Positions 35,336-45,009 are shown, counted from the stretch's first letter. The stretch is 64,000 nucleotides of DNA from DAOUFU01 sp034429275 (GCA_034429275.1 DAOUFU010000100.1:1-64000), one strand, 5' to 3'. Notes: generated from the sequence alone by a model not told the origin. Numbers and translations: made by a program.

Positions 35336-36979
35336 TCAGGGCAGGTTCGGCTCGTCGCGGAAGATGCGCACGCGCCGGTGTGGTTCGGTGCCATACGAGT
35401 GCGAAACCAGGTGCGCCCGGCGGGCCATATCGTGCTGCTTGCGCCGGATGTGAGCATCTTGCGGCGTCAGATCGACGGACCGCGTGCCGTTTTTCACCCG
35501 GCGAATGGCCTCTTCGGCCTCACGTAAGGCGGCCACGAAAGGGTCCGGGCGTTCGCTGCCTCCATAGAGATCGAAGACGTCGATCAGGAAATCTTCCATC
35601 TGCGTGACGGTATTGGCGCGCAGCACATAGATTGAGATCCCCATGCGCTCGGCGTCTACGATCAGGCGTGGACGACGGCGGTAGTAGTTTTTGAGCGTGA
35701 CCAGAGCCTGAGCGGCCTCAAGGTCTTCGACGACTTGCACCGGCACACGGAGCTGCTTGGCAACCTGCGCCAACCGGTTACGCGCAACGCCGTAGGGAAA
35801 CACATGCAGAGTTTGCTGCCAGCGGCCATTTTCGATGGTTGGTTCGAATGGCTCGGCACGCTCACCCACCGGTTCCGGGTAACGGGCATCCACAGCGCCG
35901 GACGCGCTTTGTTTGTCGTGGCTCTTGCCATTGGACCGGCGTGAGCGCGACCCGTTGCGGTCACCAAACGCATTTTCGGGCGCGACGATTTCGGTTGTGA
36001 TCGAGCCGTCGTCCTGCCGCTGACGAATTTCCACCTGGAGCGGTCGCCCGCGCAGCTTGGCATCCACCGCCGCGGCCACATCTTCGAGCACGGCCAGCCG
36101 GTGCCGGGTCTGAAGCTCGATCAGCACGTTGAAGGTGGGTGGTGCGCGGCGTTCGAGTACGGTCTTCTGCGTGCCGCGCCGCCGCGCTTCCTCATCGGAG
36201 AGCGTGACCGATTCGATCCCCCCCACCAGGTCGGAGAGGGTTGGGTTGAGCAGCAGGTTATCGAGCGTGTTGCCGTGTGCGGTGCCGATCAACTGCACGC
36301 CGCGCTCGGCGATCGTGCGCGCCGCCTGGGCTTCCAGCTCGCGCCCGATCTCGTCGATCACAATCGTCTCCGGGTTATGATTCTCGACGGCCTCGATCAT
36401 CACCTCGTGCTGGAGCAAGGGCTTGGCAACTTGCATGCGGCGCGCCCGGCCTACCGCCGGGTGGGGCACATCGCCATCGCCGCCGATTTCGTTCGAAGTA
36501 TCCACGATCACGACACGGCGCGATTCGGCCAGGACGCGGGCCGCTTCGCGCAGCAGCGTGGTCTTGCCGACGCCGGGTGGTCCCAACAGCAGGACGTTAT
36601 TTCCGGCCTCGATGATGTCTTGCAGAATGTCAATGGTGCCATAGACGGCGCGGCCAACCCGGCAGGTCAGGCCCACGATGTCGCCACGCCGGTTGCGGAT
36701 GGCGCTGATCCGGTGCAGGGTGCGTTCGATTCCCGCGCGGTTATCGTCGTCGAACGAGCCAACACGCTCGGCGACATAGGCGATCATGTCTTGGGTGACT
36801 TCGTGTTGATCTAGCACAATTTCGCCGTTCACATAGCGCGCAGTGGGCACGCGGCCTTGATCCAGGATAACTTCCAGCAGGTCATCCGGGTTGCGGCCCA
36901 GCGCGACCATCGCCTGAACGATGGTGTGTGGCAGGACGGCATAGAGCTGGTCAAGGTCATCTGTTATGCGACGTTCCAT
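35336..36979 (-). CDS. AAA ATPase with R3H domain (Ycf45/SpoIIIAA-like)
   Basis: 547 residues. An AAA domain related to SpoIIIAA has P-loop GPPGVGKTT (Lys139), Walker B ETIVIDEIG and a GTAHGNTL sensor motif. A linker with a basic stretch and a C-terminal region with an R3H nucleic-acid-binding part follow. The same architecture occurs in cyanobacteria and plastids (Ycf45). A role in single-stranded nucleic acid binding or translation-linked processes is inferred only from the domains. Confidence 0.8.
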   Translation of the reverse strand: MERRITDDLDQLYAVLPHTIVQAMVALGRNPDDLLEVILDQGRVPTARYVNGEIVLDQHEVTQDMIAYVAERVGSFDDDNRAGIERTLHRISAIRNRRGDIVGLTCRVGRAVYGTIDILQDIIEAGNNVLLLGPPGVGKTTLLREAARVLAESRRVVIVDTSNEIGGDGDVPHPAVGRARRMQVAKPLLQHEVMIEAVENHNPETIVIDEIGRELEAQAARTIAERGVQLIGTAHGNTLDNLLLNPTLSDLVGGIESVTLSDEEARRRGTQKTVLERRAPPTFNVLIELQTRHRLAVLEDVAAAVDAKLRGRPLQVEIRQRQDDGSITTEIVAPENAFGDRNGSRSRRSNGKSHDKQSASGAVDARYPEPVGERAEPFEPTIENGRWQQTLHVFPYGVARNRLAQVAKQLRVPVQVVEDLEAAQALVTLKNYYRRRPRLIVDAERMGISIYVLRANTVTQMEDFLIDVFDLYGGSERPDPFVAALREAEEAIRRVKNGTRSVDLTPQDAHIRRKQHDMARRAHLVSHSYGTEPHRRVRIFRDEPNLP

Positions 36980-37005
36980 AGGTGTCCGTTTTTACCACTG
37001 TTCGG

Positions 37006-38106
37006 TTATTTGCCGGTGCGCCGCCAGGCAGGCATCCGGCTGGGCCATTTGTGACGTTTCTGCACGAGCGCCTGCCACAAGGTACGCAAGGGCGGGGTTT
37101 TGTGCCGGTGCAGGGTGAGCGGTCCGTCCGTCACTGGCGAACGGTTCGTTTCCAGGCCGGGCAGCGTCGAGAATTCGGGACGCTCTGCCCGGACAAGCGT
37201 ATTCTTAACCATTAAAGCCTGGTATGCCCATGATGTGAACGCCACCTCTTCCAGTGCACCGCGCAGCCAGTCCTGGTAAGCGCGGGCGTACAAATAGACC
37301 GGGAGTTGTTCGGCGCGCGGGATATGCCAGAGTGCAGCCCGCACGATAGCCGATGCCTGATTCGATACTTCAGGATGAAAATAGGGCTTGATGACGATGC
37401 CGTTTCTGCCCTCGGTGATGGCCAGGTATGCGGCCAACACACCTTCTCGCTCATAAACTAACCCGGCGGGTTCGCTCCCTGGGCGCTGCTCGGCCTGCTG
37501 AAGCAGGCGCGGGACCGTGTTGGCGCACAGCGTCGCAATGGCGATCAGGTCGCGGTCAGCCACGGGCCGCAGCCTGATCCCGGTATCCCCATTCGAGAGC
37601 TTTGGACCAGGCTGACGGCACAACAAAGTCTGCCGTGCGTACACCGCGAACCCGGCCCGCCGGAAGGCTACCAGGATCGGATGATCTTCGCAGACCTCGG
37701 CGGTGACCAGTTGGGCGCCGCGTTTTCCCGCCTCGACAACCAGGGTTTCGAGCAGGCGCACCCACTCATACACATCCCCTTCGCGCGGGTCTGGGGCCAG
37801 GAAGGTCAGGCAGGCGATGCCGTCTCCCATCCGGTGGCGGAACTGCCCTGCATACCCATTTTCCCCCCGGCGCAGCACATAGGTCGGCGCGCCCAAATCG
37901 GTGAGTGGCACAACCGACAGCAGCACATCCTCCAGGCTGGCCAGGCCGCGCGTCACTGCCGTGGTACTATCAAGCGGCAGGTGAAGGGCCATCACGCGCC
38001 GGATAAACGGCAGGTCGAGCGGTGTCACCGGGCGCACGTCAACAGCTTTCATGGCGGCTTTTGCGCTCTCCATGAGCCTGCCCAATCGGCGCAAAACATC
38101 CAGCAT
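37006..38106 (-). CDS. Protein with tandem GNAT-like domains, unknown
   Basis: 366 residues. Two halves each look like a GNAT acyltransferase fold: the first with AFRRAGFAVYARQTLL near 150, the second starting IRLRPVADRDLIAIATL. The acetyl-CoA P-loop pattern (Q/RxxGxG/A) is not clear in either half, so activity is doubtful. It has a strong upstream promoter. Confidence 0.6.
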   Translation of the reverse strand: MLDVLRRLGRLMESAKAAMKAVDVRPVTPLDLPFIRRVMALHLPLDSTTAVTRGLASLEDVLLSVVPLTDLGAPTYVLRRGENGYAGQFRHRMGDGIACLTFLAPDPREGDVYEWVRLLETLVVEAGKRGAQLVTAEVCEDHPILVAFRRAGFAVYARQTLLCRQPGPKLSNGDTGIRLRPVADRDLIAIATLCANTVPRLLQQAEQRPGSEPAGLVYEREGVLAAYLAITEGRNGIVIKPYFHPEVSNQASAIVRAALWHIPRAEQLPVYLYARAYQDWLRGALEEVAFTSWAYQALMVKNTLVRAERPEFSTLPGLETNRSPVTDGPLTLHRHKTPPLRTLWQALVQKRHKWPSRMPAWRRTGK

Positions 38107-38200
38107 TCAACGCGGCAGGTGGGTGGCAAACCTGGCGGGGGGTGTTTTCCACAATCGCTGTGCGGATGAGGTCTGAGAAGTATGGTTTCATCTGTTCTTC

Positions 38201-38230
38201 ATTTTAACATCAGGTCAGGCAGGCTGACAA
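38201..38230 (-). promoter_or_regulatory. Promoter of the tandem GNAT-like gene
   Basis: On the minus strand TTGTCA (38225-38230) and TAAAAT (38201-38206) are spaced 18 bases; each matches the consensus at five of six positions. Confidence 0.65.
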
Positions 38231-38344
38231 TAGTCTTCTTATAAATGTAATAGCGCGAGTTTCAATTCGATTTTGGCCGTATGCTGCTGACGGGCTGCGA
38301 CAGGTCGGCTCGTGAATCGTTCGCCTGTGAGTCTTCATATACGC

Positions 38345-38432
38345 TGCGCGCCTCAAAACGGCGCGGTGCGCGCCTCAAAACGGCGCGGTGCGCGCCCCAA
38401 AACGGCGCGATGCGCGCCTCAAAACGGCGCGG
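38345..38432. repeat. Four tandem 22-bp palindromic repeats
   Basis: Units begin at 38345, 38367, 38389 and 38411, exactly 22 bp apart. Each contains CGCGCC, a 7-base A-rich loop and GGCGCG, so each unit can fold on its own. Only two or three positions vary between copies (a T/C before the loop, and the link between units). The stretch lies between the tandem GNAT-like gene and the SIMPL gene, in a 406-bp gap. Confidence 0.9.
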
Positions 38433-38467
38433 GGCCATGCCGGAGGTTATCCCCGGCACGGCCCCTG
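38431..38467. terminator. Strong hairpin after the SIMPL gene
   Basis: GGGGCCATGCCGG and CCGGCACGGCCCC pair with one mismatch across a short loop, directly beside the 22-bp repeats and about 45 bases after the SIMPL stop. There is no T-run, so termination is possible but not proved. Confidence 0.5.
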
Positions 38468-38512
38468 TGTGCTTATCCCACCACCCGTAAAGGCGACTGG
38501 TTTGCCCGGCGC

Positions 38513-39274
38513 TTATTGCAGCGCGTAGGTGATGGTGACATTCATGCTGACGCTGAGCTGCCCGCCGCTGATCGGCACGCTGGCTGCCTCTGCGCCGCCG
38601 CCCATCCCGCCACCGCCGCTCATGTACGGCATGTAGCCATCGCTGCCGCCCTCAACGACGCGCAGGGGTGCTCCCAGGGTCAGACCCAGGATGCTGGCCA
38701 GCTCTTCGGCCCGACTGCGCGCATCGGCCACGGCCAGGGCGCGGGCATCGGACTGGAGCGCTGCGCGATCTTCAATTGAGAACTCGATATAGTTGATCAC
38801 GTTGGCCCCAGCATCGACGGCTGCCGCGATCAAGTCGCCGACAGCGTTGGTATCACGCACGATGATCTGGGCCGTGGTCGAAACCCGGTAGTAAGGCGAA
38901 GGGGTCTCGCCGCCTTCCGGCATCGGCATGACGCCGCCGCCGTATGAGTAGTCCTGCCAGATCGAGTAGTAGTCGGTGCGAATGTCTTCGGGGGCCACGC
39001 CGTTTTCCTTTAGGATGGCCATCACCGCGTTCATGCGGCTGTTGACTTCGTCCATCGCCGCTTTTACGTCCTGCTGCGAGACTTCCACGCCCAGGCCGAG
39101 CCGTACAATGTCCGGTGAACCATAGGCGACTCCGTAGCCGGTCACGGTGATGGTGCGGTCGGTGTCTTCCCCTTGCTGCGAAGGGGCCGCCGAAACTGGC
39201 TGGTGGGCCGACCACACCGCCGGAACTGCTATCAGCGCTGCGAGCAGGACGGTCAGGATTGTCTTCTTCAACAT
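38513..39274 (-). CDS. SIMPL domain (DUF541) exported protein
   Basis: 253 residues: signal peptide (cut near VSAAPSQ) and one SIMPL domain, with ITVTGYGVAYGSPD near the mature N-terminus, then a Gly/Met-rich stretch near residue 220. SIMPL proteins are periplasmic or surface proteins of mostly unknown role, some forming oligomeric rings. ATG 39274 has AGGAGAGAG upstream. Confidence 0.88.
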   Translation of the reverse strand: MLKKTILTVLLAALIAVPAVWSAHQPVSAAPSQQGEDTDRTITVTGYGVAYGSPDIVRLGLGVEVSQQDVKAAMDEVNSRMNAVMAILKENGVAPEDIRTDYYSIWQDYSYGGGVMPMPEGGETPSPYYRVSTTAQIIVRDTNAVGDLIAAAVDAGANVINYIEFSIEDRAALQSDARALAVADARSRAEELASILGLTLGAPLRVVEGGSDGYMPYMSGGGGMGGGAEAASVPISGGQLSVSMNVTITYALQ

Positions 39275-39511
39275 TACGTGTCTCTCTCCTATGCACAGAA
39301 ATGTGCCACTGACGATATGGTGAGATGGTAACAGGTTCTGGGGTGTGGAACCGGGCGCAGTGGTGCTGCCTGCCCCACGCTCCCCCACTGGGATATAGAC
39401 GCCGGCAGTGGTGGAAAAGTTCCCGACCAGGGGAATTTTGACGCCGGGGCGCGAATGGTTGACACTCTGTGGGCGGACAAGCGATCAGTGGAGATTGGGG
39501 AGCAGCGAGTT

Positions 39512-40210
39512 ATGGGTCTGTTGGTGCTGCTGGTGGGAATCAGCCTGGTGATAGGGACGGTGGTGCTCGGTGTGGGGCTGCATCGTCGCACCGGAACGGC
39601 TTACGCGCTGCTCACAGTGGGCATCCTGACGGCTGTTCCTGCGCTGCTGATCCAGGCGGTGCTGCTGCGCGCCGTGCCGGAGGCGCTCCTTTCTGTGTTG
39701 CCCATAAAGGCCCTGATCCTGGGGCTGCTGGCAGGGTTTATCCACGAGCCGGCGCGTCTCTTTGGCTACCAAATCCTCGCGCCTGGGGCGACCACGCGCC
39801 CCCACGCGATGATGATCGGGCTGGGGTACGGCCTGCCGGCAGTCGGATATACCGCGCTGCTGGCCTTTGGGTTGGGGTGGTCGATGCTGCTCAACGCTGG
39901 CGAGCAGGCCGATCGTCCGGCGGCGCTGTTAAGCGGCGCACTCGCCGAGGCGTGTAACGGGCTGCTGCCGCTGGTGATGCACATGGCGCTTAGCTGGGTG
40001 GTGTTGACGATGTTCCTGTACGGGCAGGTGTACCGCCTTTTTGTGGCCATCTTTGCGCACGGGGTCGTGGTGATGATGGTGGTGCTGCTTGGTCCAGGCG
40101 ATAGCTGGGCGGTGGTGATCTGGCGCGCCGTCGTCGCAGTCATCAGCCTGGGGGTGATTCTGCGCGTTCGCCCGCCTGCGCCGCTTGCCAGTTCACCCAA
40201 TGAAGAATGA
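39512..40210 (+). CDS. YhfC-like polytopic membrane protein
   Basis: 232 residues with about seven hydrophobic helices. The GFIHEPARLFGY segment and a later MHMALSW helix fit the YhfC family, which has been grouped with glutamate-type intramembrane proteases (Glu and His inside the membrane). Activity is not shown for this family. ATG 39512 has GGGGAG 9 bases upstream. Confidence 0.68.
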   Translation: MGLLVLLVGISLVIGTVVLGVGLHRRTGTAYALLTVGILTAVPALLIQAVLLRAVPEALLSVLPIKALILGLLAGFIHEPARLFGYQILAPGATTRPHAMMIGLGYGLPAVGYTALLAFGLGWSMLLNAGEQADRPAALLSGALAEACNGLLPLVMHMALSWVVLTMFLYGQVYRLFVAIFAHGVVVMMVVLLGPGDSWAVVIWRAVVAVISLGVILRVRPPAPLASSPNEE

Positions 40211-40212
40211 GT

Positions 40213-40250
40213 CTGCCGGGGTGCAGGACATCCTTCGTGCACCCCGGCAG
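40213..40250. terminator. Strong hairpin between convergent genes
   Basis: CTGCCGGGGTGCA and TGCACCCCGGCAG are perfectly complementary over 13 bp. The hairpin lies exactly in the 48-bp gap between the YhfC-like gene and the beta-mannosidase gene and may serve both, although no T-run is present. Confidence 0.65.
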
Positions 40251-40258
40251 CGCGATCG

Positions 40259-42751
40259 TCACTTCTCGGTATAGGTATCGAACAGGGACTGTACCACCAG
40301 GGCACGGCGTACCGCGTCCTCGGTCGTCGGGCCGTCGATCACGGTGAGCATGATCTCAACCGGGTGATCGGGGCGCACGTGGACAAAATTGTCCGAAAAA
40401 CGCGCTTCTCCCTCGCTGAGTGTCAGCCAGGTCCACAGAGCCGGGTGCTGAACCTCCAGGGTTACGCGGAAGGTTCGCTCACCTGCCGGTTCAACGGTGA
40501 AGGCCAGGTTCGGCTGGCGCAGCATGAGATGTTTGGGACGGGCGAAGGATACGAAATTGCTGGAGACGATCTCGCCATCCACTTCCAGATCGAGCCACAA
40601 CATAACGTCGCGCGGCGTGCGTGCTGTCAGGTGCGCCTCAAGGTCCAGGGCCTCGACCATCAGGCTGCCGTTGGCGGGCAGGGTGATCTCCAGGCTGCCA
40701 GAGTCGAGGGTTTCGCCGGCGGCATCGGTGACGGCCCAGTGCAGGGTCGCCGGGCATTCGTCGAGGTCGTCACTGGTGACGAATAATGCGACGGTGCCCT
40801 GTTCCTGGTTTTCCACGCCGCTCACCAGGTAGGGGCTGTAGAACCGGCGTGCCAGGTAGTGCAGCGCCTTCCACCGACCCGGATAATCGATGGATGCCCA
40901 GCTTGCAACCGGCCAGCAGTCGTTGATCTGCCAGTAAAGCGCGCCCATGCAGCGCGGCATATTGCGCCGCCAGTGCTCCACCGCGTATTTGATACCCATC
41001 GCCTGCAAAATCTGGCTGAGCCAAAGCCAGTTCTCAAAAGATGAGGGCATCCGGAACCAGTCGGTCATATAGTGTACGATGTACGCGTTACCGTTGCGGC
41101 TGCGCTGGTGATGCTCCATCACGTAGCTGGTGATGTTGCGATCATCGGGGGCGGTGTAGCCGTAGGTCGTTCGGGGTTCCGGGAACGACTGGAAGCCGAA
41201 TTCGCTCACGAAGCGGTGATAGGCGGTGCGGTACCACTCAAAGGGTTCTTTGCCGTGCCAGACCTGCCACAGATGGGTATCGCCCCATTTGGGACTCAAC
41301 CAGTCGGCGCGGTCACCGTGCGGCGAATGGGGGCTGCCGGGCCAGTAGGCGGTCTGCGGGTCCAGCCGGGCGACGACATCGGGCAGCAAGGTATCGAAGA
41401 TGGCGCTGTAGTCCTTCCAGCTCATGGTGCGGTCGGTCCATTCCGGCCCGACCAGCCCCTGTTCCAGCTCATTATTGCCGCACCACAGCGCCAGCGAAGC
41501 ATGGTGCCGCAGCCGCCGGACATTATCTTCTGCCTCGGCTTTGACATTCGCCAGAAAGTCTTGATCAAAACCGGGATAGGTGGTGCAGGCGAAGATAAAG
41601 TCCTGCCACACGCACAGGCCAAGCTCGTCACACACGTCGTAGAAGGCATCGGATTCGTAGAGGCCGCCGCCCCACACGCGGATCATGTTCATATTGGCGG
41701 CGGCAGAGTCCTCCAACAGGCGGCGGTAATCGGCGGGAGTCAGCCGTGCGACAAAGGTATCGGCGGGAATCCAGTTCCCCCCTTTGGCAAAAAACGGCAC
41801 ACCATTGGCCACGAACTGGAAGGATTCGCCCCAGGCGTCCTCGTGGCGGTCGAGAATCAGGGTGCGCAGACCGATGCGCTTCTCGCTGAAATCGAGCGTT
41901 TGTCCGTCCGGCCCGATCAGTGTCACGGTCAGGTCATATAGCGGCTGATCGCCCAGGCCGTTCGGCCACCACAGTTCGGGGTCATCAATCATCAGGTCAA
42001 TCGAAGCTGAGCCATCACTGCCGAGCGGCGCGCTGGCCTCAGCCACCACCTCCCCCTCGAACGATGCGGCAATGTGCACGGTAAGCGGTGCCTCGCCGGT
42101 GCGCTCGGCGACGGCGCTCACCGTGAGGCCCACCCGACCCGGCTGGCTGTGATCCTGGTGAATGGCGACATCCGCCAGTCTTGCTGTGTTGAAGGCGACC
42201 AGCTCGATATCCTTCCAGATGCCACAGGTGACCAGCATCGGCCCCCAATCCCAGCCAAAGTTGCTCGGCTGTTTGCGTATCCAACTACCGGTGTCGAGCT
42301 TGTCCTGGCCAATGCCCCAGCCCGGCAGAGGGCGGCGGGCGTTGCGCTCGCGGACATAAGTCATCGCCGAGGTGAAGGTGATGGCCAGCATGTTGATACC
42401 CGGCGCGAGCAGCGGCTTGACGTCGAATTCCCAGGTGCGGTACATGTTGTCGGTCTCGCCGATGACGAAACCGTTCAGCGTCACCGTTGCAATTGTATCC
42501 AGGCCGTGGCAGCGCAGCAGGATACGCTCGTGTTCCAGTAAGTTTGCCGTTACCTCGAAGGTGCGCCGATAGGTCCAATCGGCTTCGCCCACCCACAGTG
42601 TGCGGAGTTCATTGTCGCGGAAGAAGGGGTCTTCAATCGCACCGGCGGCCAGCAGATCGGTGTGCACACAACCGGGGACACTGGCCGGGAAGCTGTCGTC
42701 GCGCCCGACCTGGCTGAGTTCCCATTGACCGTTAAGAGTTTGTGTCTGCAT
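40259..42751 (-). CDS. Beta-mannosidase, GH2 family
   Basis: 830-residue cytoplasmic exo-enzyme that releases mannose from the non-reducing end of beta-mannosides. A jelly-roll domain, a sandwich, a TIM barrel and C-terminal beta domains are arranged as in GH2 beta-mannosidases. The acid/base is Glu428 (WCGNNELEQ) and the nucleophile Glu517 (SEFGFQSF). There is no signal peptide, so it acts on imported oligosaccharides. AAAGGATCAGG precedes ATG 42751. It is the third gene of the minus arm behind a LacI regulator and an interrupted reductase. Confidence 0.9.
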   Translation of the reverse strand: MQTQTLNGQWELSQVGRDDSFPASVPGCVHTDLLAAGAIEDPFFRDNELRTLWVGEADWTYRRTFEVTANLLEHERILLRCHGLDTIATVTLNGFVIGETDNMYRTWEFDVKPLLAPGINMLAITFTSAMTYVRERNARRPLPGWGIGQDKLDTGSWIRKQPSNFGWDWGPMLVTCGIWKDIELVAFNTARLADVAIHQDHSQPGRVGLTVSAVAERTGEAPLTVHIAASFEGEVVAEASAPLGSDGSASIDLMIDDPELWWPNGLGDQPLYDLTVTLIGPDGQTLDFSEKRIGLRTLILDRHEDAWGESFQFVANGVPFFAKGGNWIPADTFVARLTPADYRRLLEDSAAANMNMIRVWGGGLYESDAFYDVCDELGLCVWQDFIFACTTYPGFDQDFLANVKAEAEDNVRRLRHHASLALWCGNNELEQGLVGPEWTDRTMSWKDYSAIFDTLLPDVVARLDPQTAYWPGSPHSPHGDRADWLSPKWGDTHLWQVWHGKEPFEWYRTAYHRFVSEFGFQSFPEPRTTYGYTAPDDRNITSYVMEHHQRSRNGNAYIVHYMTDWFRMPSSFENWLWLSQILQAMGIKYAVEHWRRNMPRCMGALYWQINDCWPVASWASIDYPGRWKALHYLARRFYSPYLVSGVENQEQGTVALFVTSDDLDECPATLHWAVTDAAGETLDSGSLEITLPANGSLMVEALDLEAHLTARTPRDVMLWLDLEVDGEIVSSNFVSFARPKHLMLRQPNLAFTVEPAGERTFRVTLEVQHPALWTWLTLSEGEARFSDNFVHVRPDHPVEIMLTVIDGPTTEDAVRRALVVQSLFDTYTEK

Positions 42752-42842
42752 ACAAGCCTGATCCTTTGTCTGTGTTTTGTCTGTGTTTTCTGTGTACGAT
42801 GAATAATTGGGCGCGTAGCGATCTCTCTGGATCATGGGTAGT

Positions 42843-43835
42843 TCACGAGGCCAGGATCGCTTCAATCGCGGCCAGTTCCTCGGCGGAAAAGTCGCGGCGG
42901 CGCATGGCCTGAACGGCATCATCAATCTGGCCGGTGGTGCTGGCTCCGATCAACACCGAGGTCACTGCATCGTGGCGGATGGCCCAGGCCAGCGCCATCT
43001 GCGCCATCTTCTGGCCGCGCGCCTGAGCGATCTCGCGCAGGGCGCGCACTTTCTCTACTTTGGCGGCAGTCACATGTTCCGGGCGCAGGAAACCGTGCGC
43101 TTTACCGGCGCGCGAATCCGCCGGGATGCCGTTTAAGTACTTGTCGGTGAGCAGCCCCTGCGCCAAAGGTGAGAACACGATCCCACCGATGCCTTCTTCG
43201 GCCAGCACATCGAGCAGGCCGTCTTCGATCCACCGGTTAAACATGTTATACGAAGGTTGGTGAATCAAACAGGGAGTGCCCAGCGAACGCAAAATCGCGG
43301 CGGCCTGGCGGGTCTGCTCCGGGTTGTAATTGCTGATCCCGGCATAGAGCGCACGGCCACTGCGCACCGCAAAATCGAGCGCGCTCATGGTTTCTTCGAG
43401 GGGGGTATCGGGATCGGGGCGGTGGCTGTAGAAGATATCGACATAGTCCAGGCCCATCCGCTTGAGGCTCTGGTCAAGGCTGGCGATCAGGTATTTGCGC
43501 GATCCCCATTCGCCGTATGGTCCCGGCCACATCCAGTATCCCGCTTTGGTCGAGATGATCAGTTCGTCGCGGTAGGGGCGGAAGTCTTGCTGGAACAGTC
43601 TGCCAAAATTCTCTTCGGCGGAGCCGGGCGGCGGGCCCTAGTTGTTGGCCAGGTCGAAGTGTGTGATGCCCAGGTCGAAAGCGCGCCGAAGCATCGCGCG
43701 CTGATTTTCGAGCAGGTCCACGCCGCCGAAGTTGTGCCACAGGCCCAGCGAGACAAGGGGCAAACGCAGCCCGCTGCGTCCACAGCGCCTGTACTCCACA
43801 TGCTCATATCGCGCATTATCTGCCAGATAAACCAT
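42843..43835 (-). pseudogene. Aldo/keto reductase interrupted by in-frame TAG
   Basis: 330 codons of an aldo/keto reductase of the YghZ/MgrA (GPR) type. The N-terminal 65 codons read normally up to HFDLANN, then comes TAG at 43638-43640, and translation continues in the same frame with GPPPGSAEENFG and the rest of the family to the stop at 42843. In relatives the interrupted position is Tyr of NNYG, the catalytic Tyr of the D-Y-K-H tetrad. A TAC or TAT to TAG change explains it. The gene has a good AAAGGAC ribosome site at ATG 43835. It may be a recent nonsense mutation, a sequencing error or, least likely, a read-through stop. Confidence 0.85.
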
Positions 43836-43936
43836 TATTCATGTCCTTTCTTCTTCAAACTTCGAAAGCATCCGTTTTGTTATCGCTGCCCAGTCAAGAT
43901 CCCCAGCCGGAGCCACTTCGCATTGTGCCCCGGTGG

Positions 43937-44944
43937 TCAAGGCGCGCTTTCGCGCACGATCAGGTCCTCGTCGTAGAGATGTTCATAATAGGTGAGATCG
44001 CCTTCCATGCGGCGGAACAGCAGGCGCGCAGCCATCCGGCCTATCGCATAGGTGGGCACGCGGAAGGTGGTGAGCGACGGTTTCACCTGGCTGGCGAGCA
44101 GAATATCATCACAGCCGGTGAGAGCGACATCATCCGGAACCCGGCGACCCAGGTCTTGAGCCGCGCGCAGCACGCCCAACGCGATCAAGTCGTTGCCGCT
44201 AATGATCGCATCGATGGTTGGATGGGCGCTGAGCAGTGTGTATCCGGCATCGTAGCCTGCCTGCCAAGTGGGCGCACAGTCGATGCACCATTCGCGGTGG
44301 ACTTCGGCTCCCAACTCGGCCAACATGCGCAGATATTGATCGCAGCCTGCCTGGATGGCACTGTGACGTAGGGGAGTATAACCAAATCGCCGCTTGCCGG
44401 AGCGCAGCATGTGTTCGGCTGCCGTGAGCAGGCGCTGGATCGCCCCGTGACGGCTGCGCACGACGTTTGCAATGGGGGCCGGGGCAGTGCGGTTGACCAG
44501 CACAGCGGCTTCGTGTTTTTCGACCAGCGGGAACAGCACATCGTCAGGCAGGCGTGAACTGCACACGATCAGGCCATCGACCGAAGAATCCTCTACCTGG
44601 TTGAGCACAGCTTCTTCGCGAGAAACGGTTTCGTTGGTATTGGCCAGCCACACGCTGTACCCACGTTCCCATGCCTCATCTTCGATTCCTTGCACGATGG
44701 TCGAGAAATAAGGATTGGTGATATCGGGCACCACCACGCCAAGCATCATGGTCCGGTTGGTGACAAGGGCGCGTGCAGCACGACTTGGGCGGTAGCCCAG
44801 GCGAGCGGCGATGTCGCGCACATGCTCGCGCGTGGCGGTGCTGATGCGCCCGGTGCCATTGATGACGCGCGAGACGGTCATGGGCGAGACGCCAGCCTCA
44901 CGGGCGACATCGGCGAGGGTGACACGTTGACGACGGGGGGCCAT
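43937..44944 (-). CDS. LacI family transcriptional regulator 1
   Basis: 335 residues. The N-terminal helix-turn-helix reads VTLADVAREAGVSPMTVSRV, followed by the hinge (YRPSRAARAL) and a periplasmic-binding-like sugar domain. It is a paralog of regulator 2, which is transcribed the other way from the shared region. The next genes on its strand are the aldo/keto reductase and beta-mannosidase, which it probably controls together with itself; the inducer is probably a released sugar. AAGGA lies close upstream of ATG 44944. Confidence 0.93.
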   Translation of the reverse strand: MAPRRQRVTLADVAREAGVSPMTVSRVINGTGRISTATREHVRDIAARLGYRPSRAARALVTNRTMMLGVVVPDITNPYFSTIVQGIEDEAWERGYSVWLANTNETVSREEAVLNQVEDSSVDGLIVCSSRLPDDVLFPLVEKHEAAVLVNRTAPAPIANVVRSRHGAIQRLLTAAEHMLRSGKRRFGYTPLRHSAIQAGCDQYLRMLAELGAEVHREWCIDCAPTWQAGYDAGYTLLSAHPTIDAIISGNDLIALGVLRAAQDLGRRVPDDVALTGCDDILLASQVKPSLTTFRVPTYAIGRMAARLLFRRMEGDLTYYEHLYDEDLIVRESAP

Positions 44945-44997
44945 ACTGTCCTTGAGTTGACAAAAGGTACAAAAGTCTCTACACTGAAAGACGATGA

Positions 44998-45009
44998 GTT
45001 AGCGTTAAC
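44998..45009. promoter_or_regulatory. LacI-type operator O1
   Basis: GTTAGCGTTAAC lies just downstream of a minus-strand TATACC box, near the expected transcription start of regulator 1. It is the same 12-mer as O4. Confidence 0.75.

Noticed and set aside
38345..38432. CRISPR array
   Set aside because: The units are directly abutting with no unique spacers, only four copies exist, and no cas genes are near.
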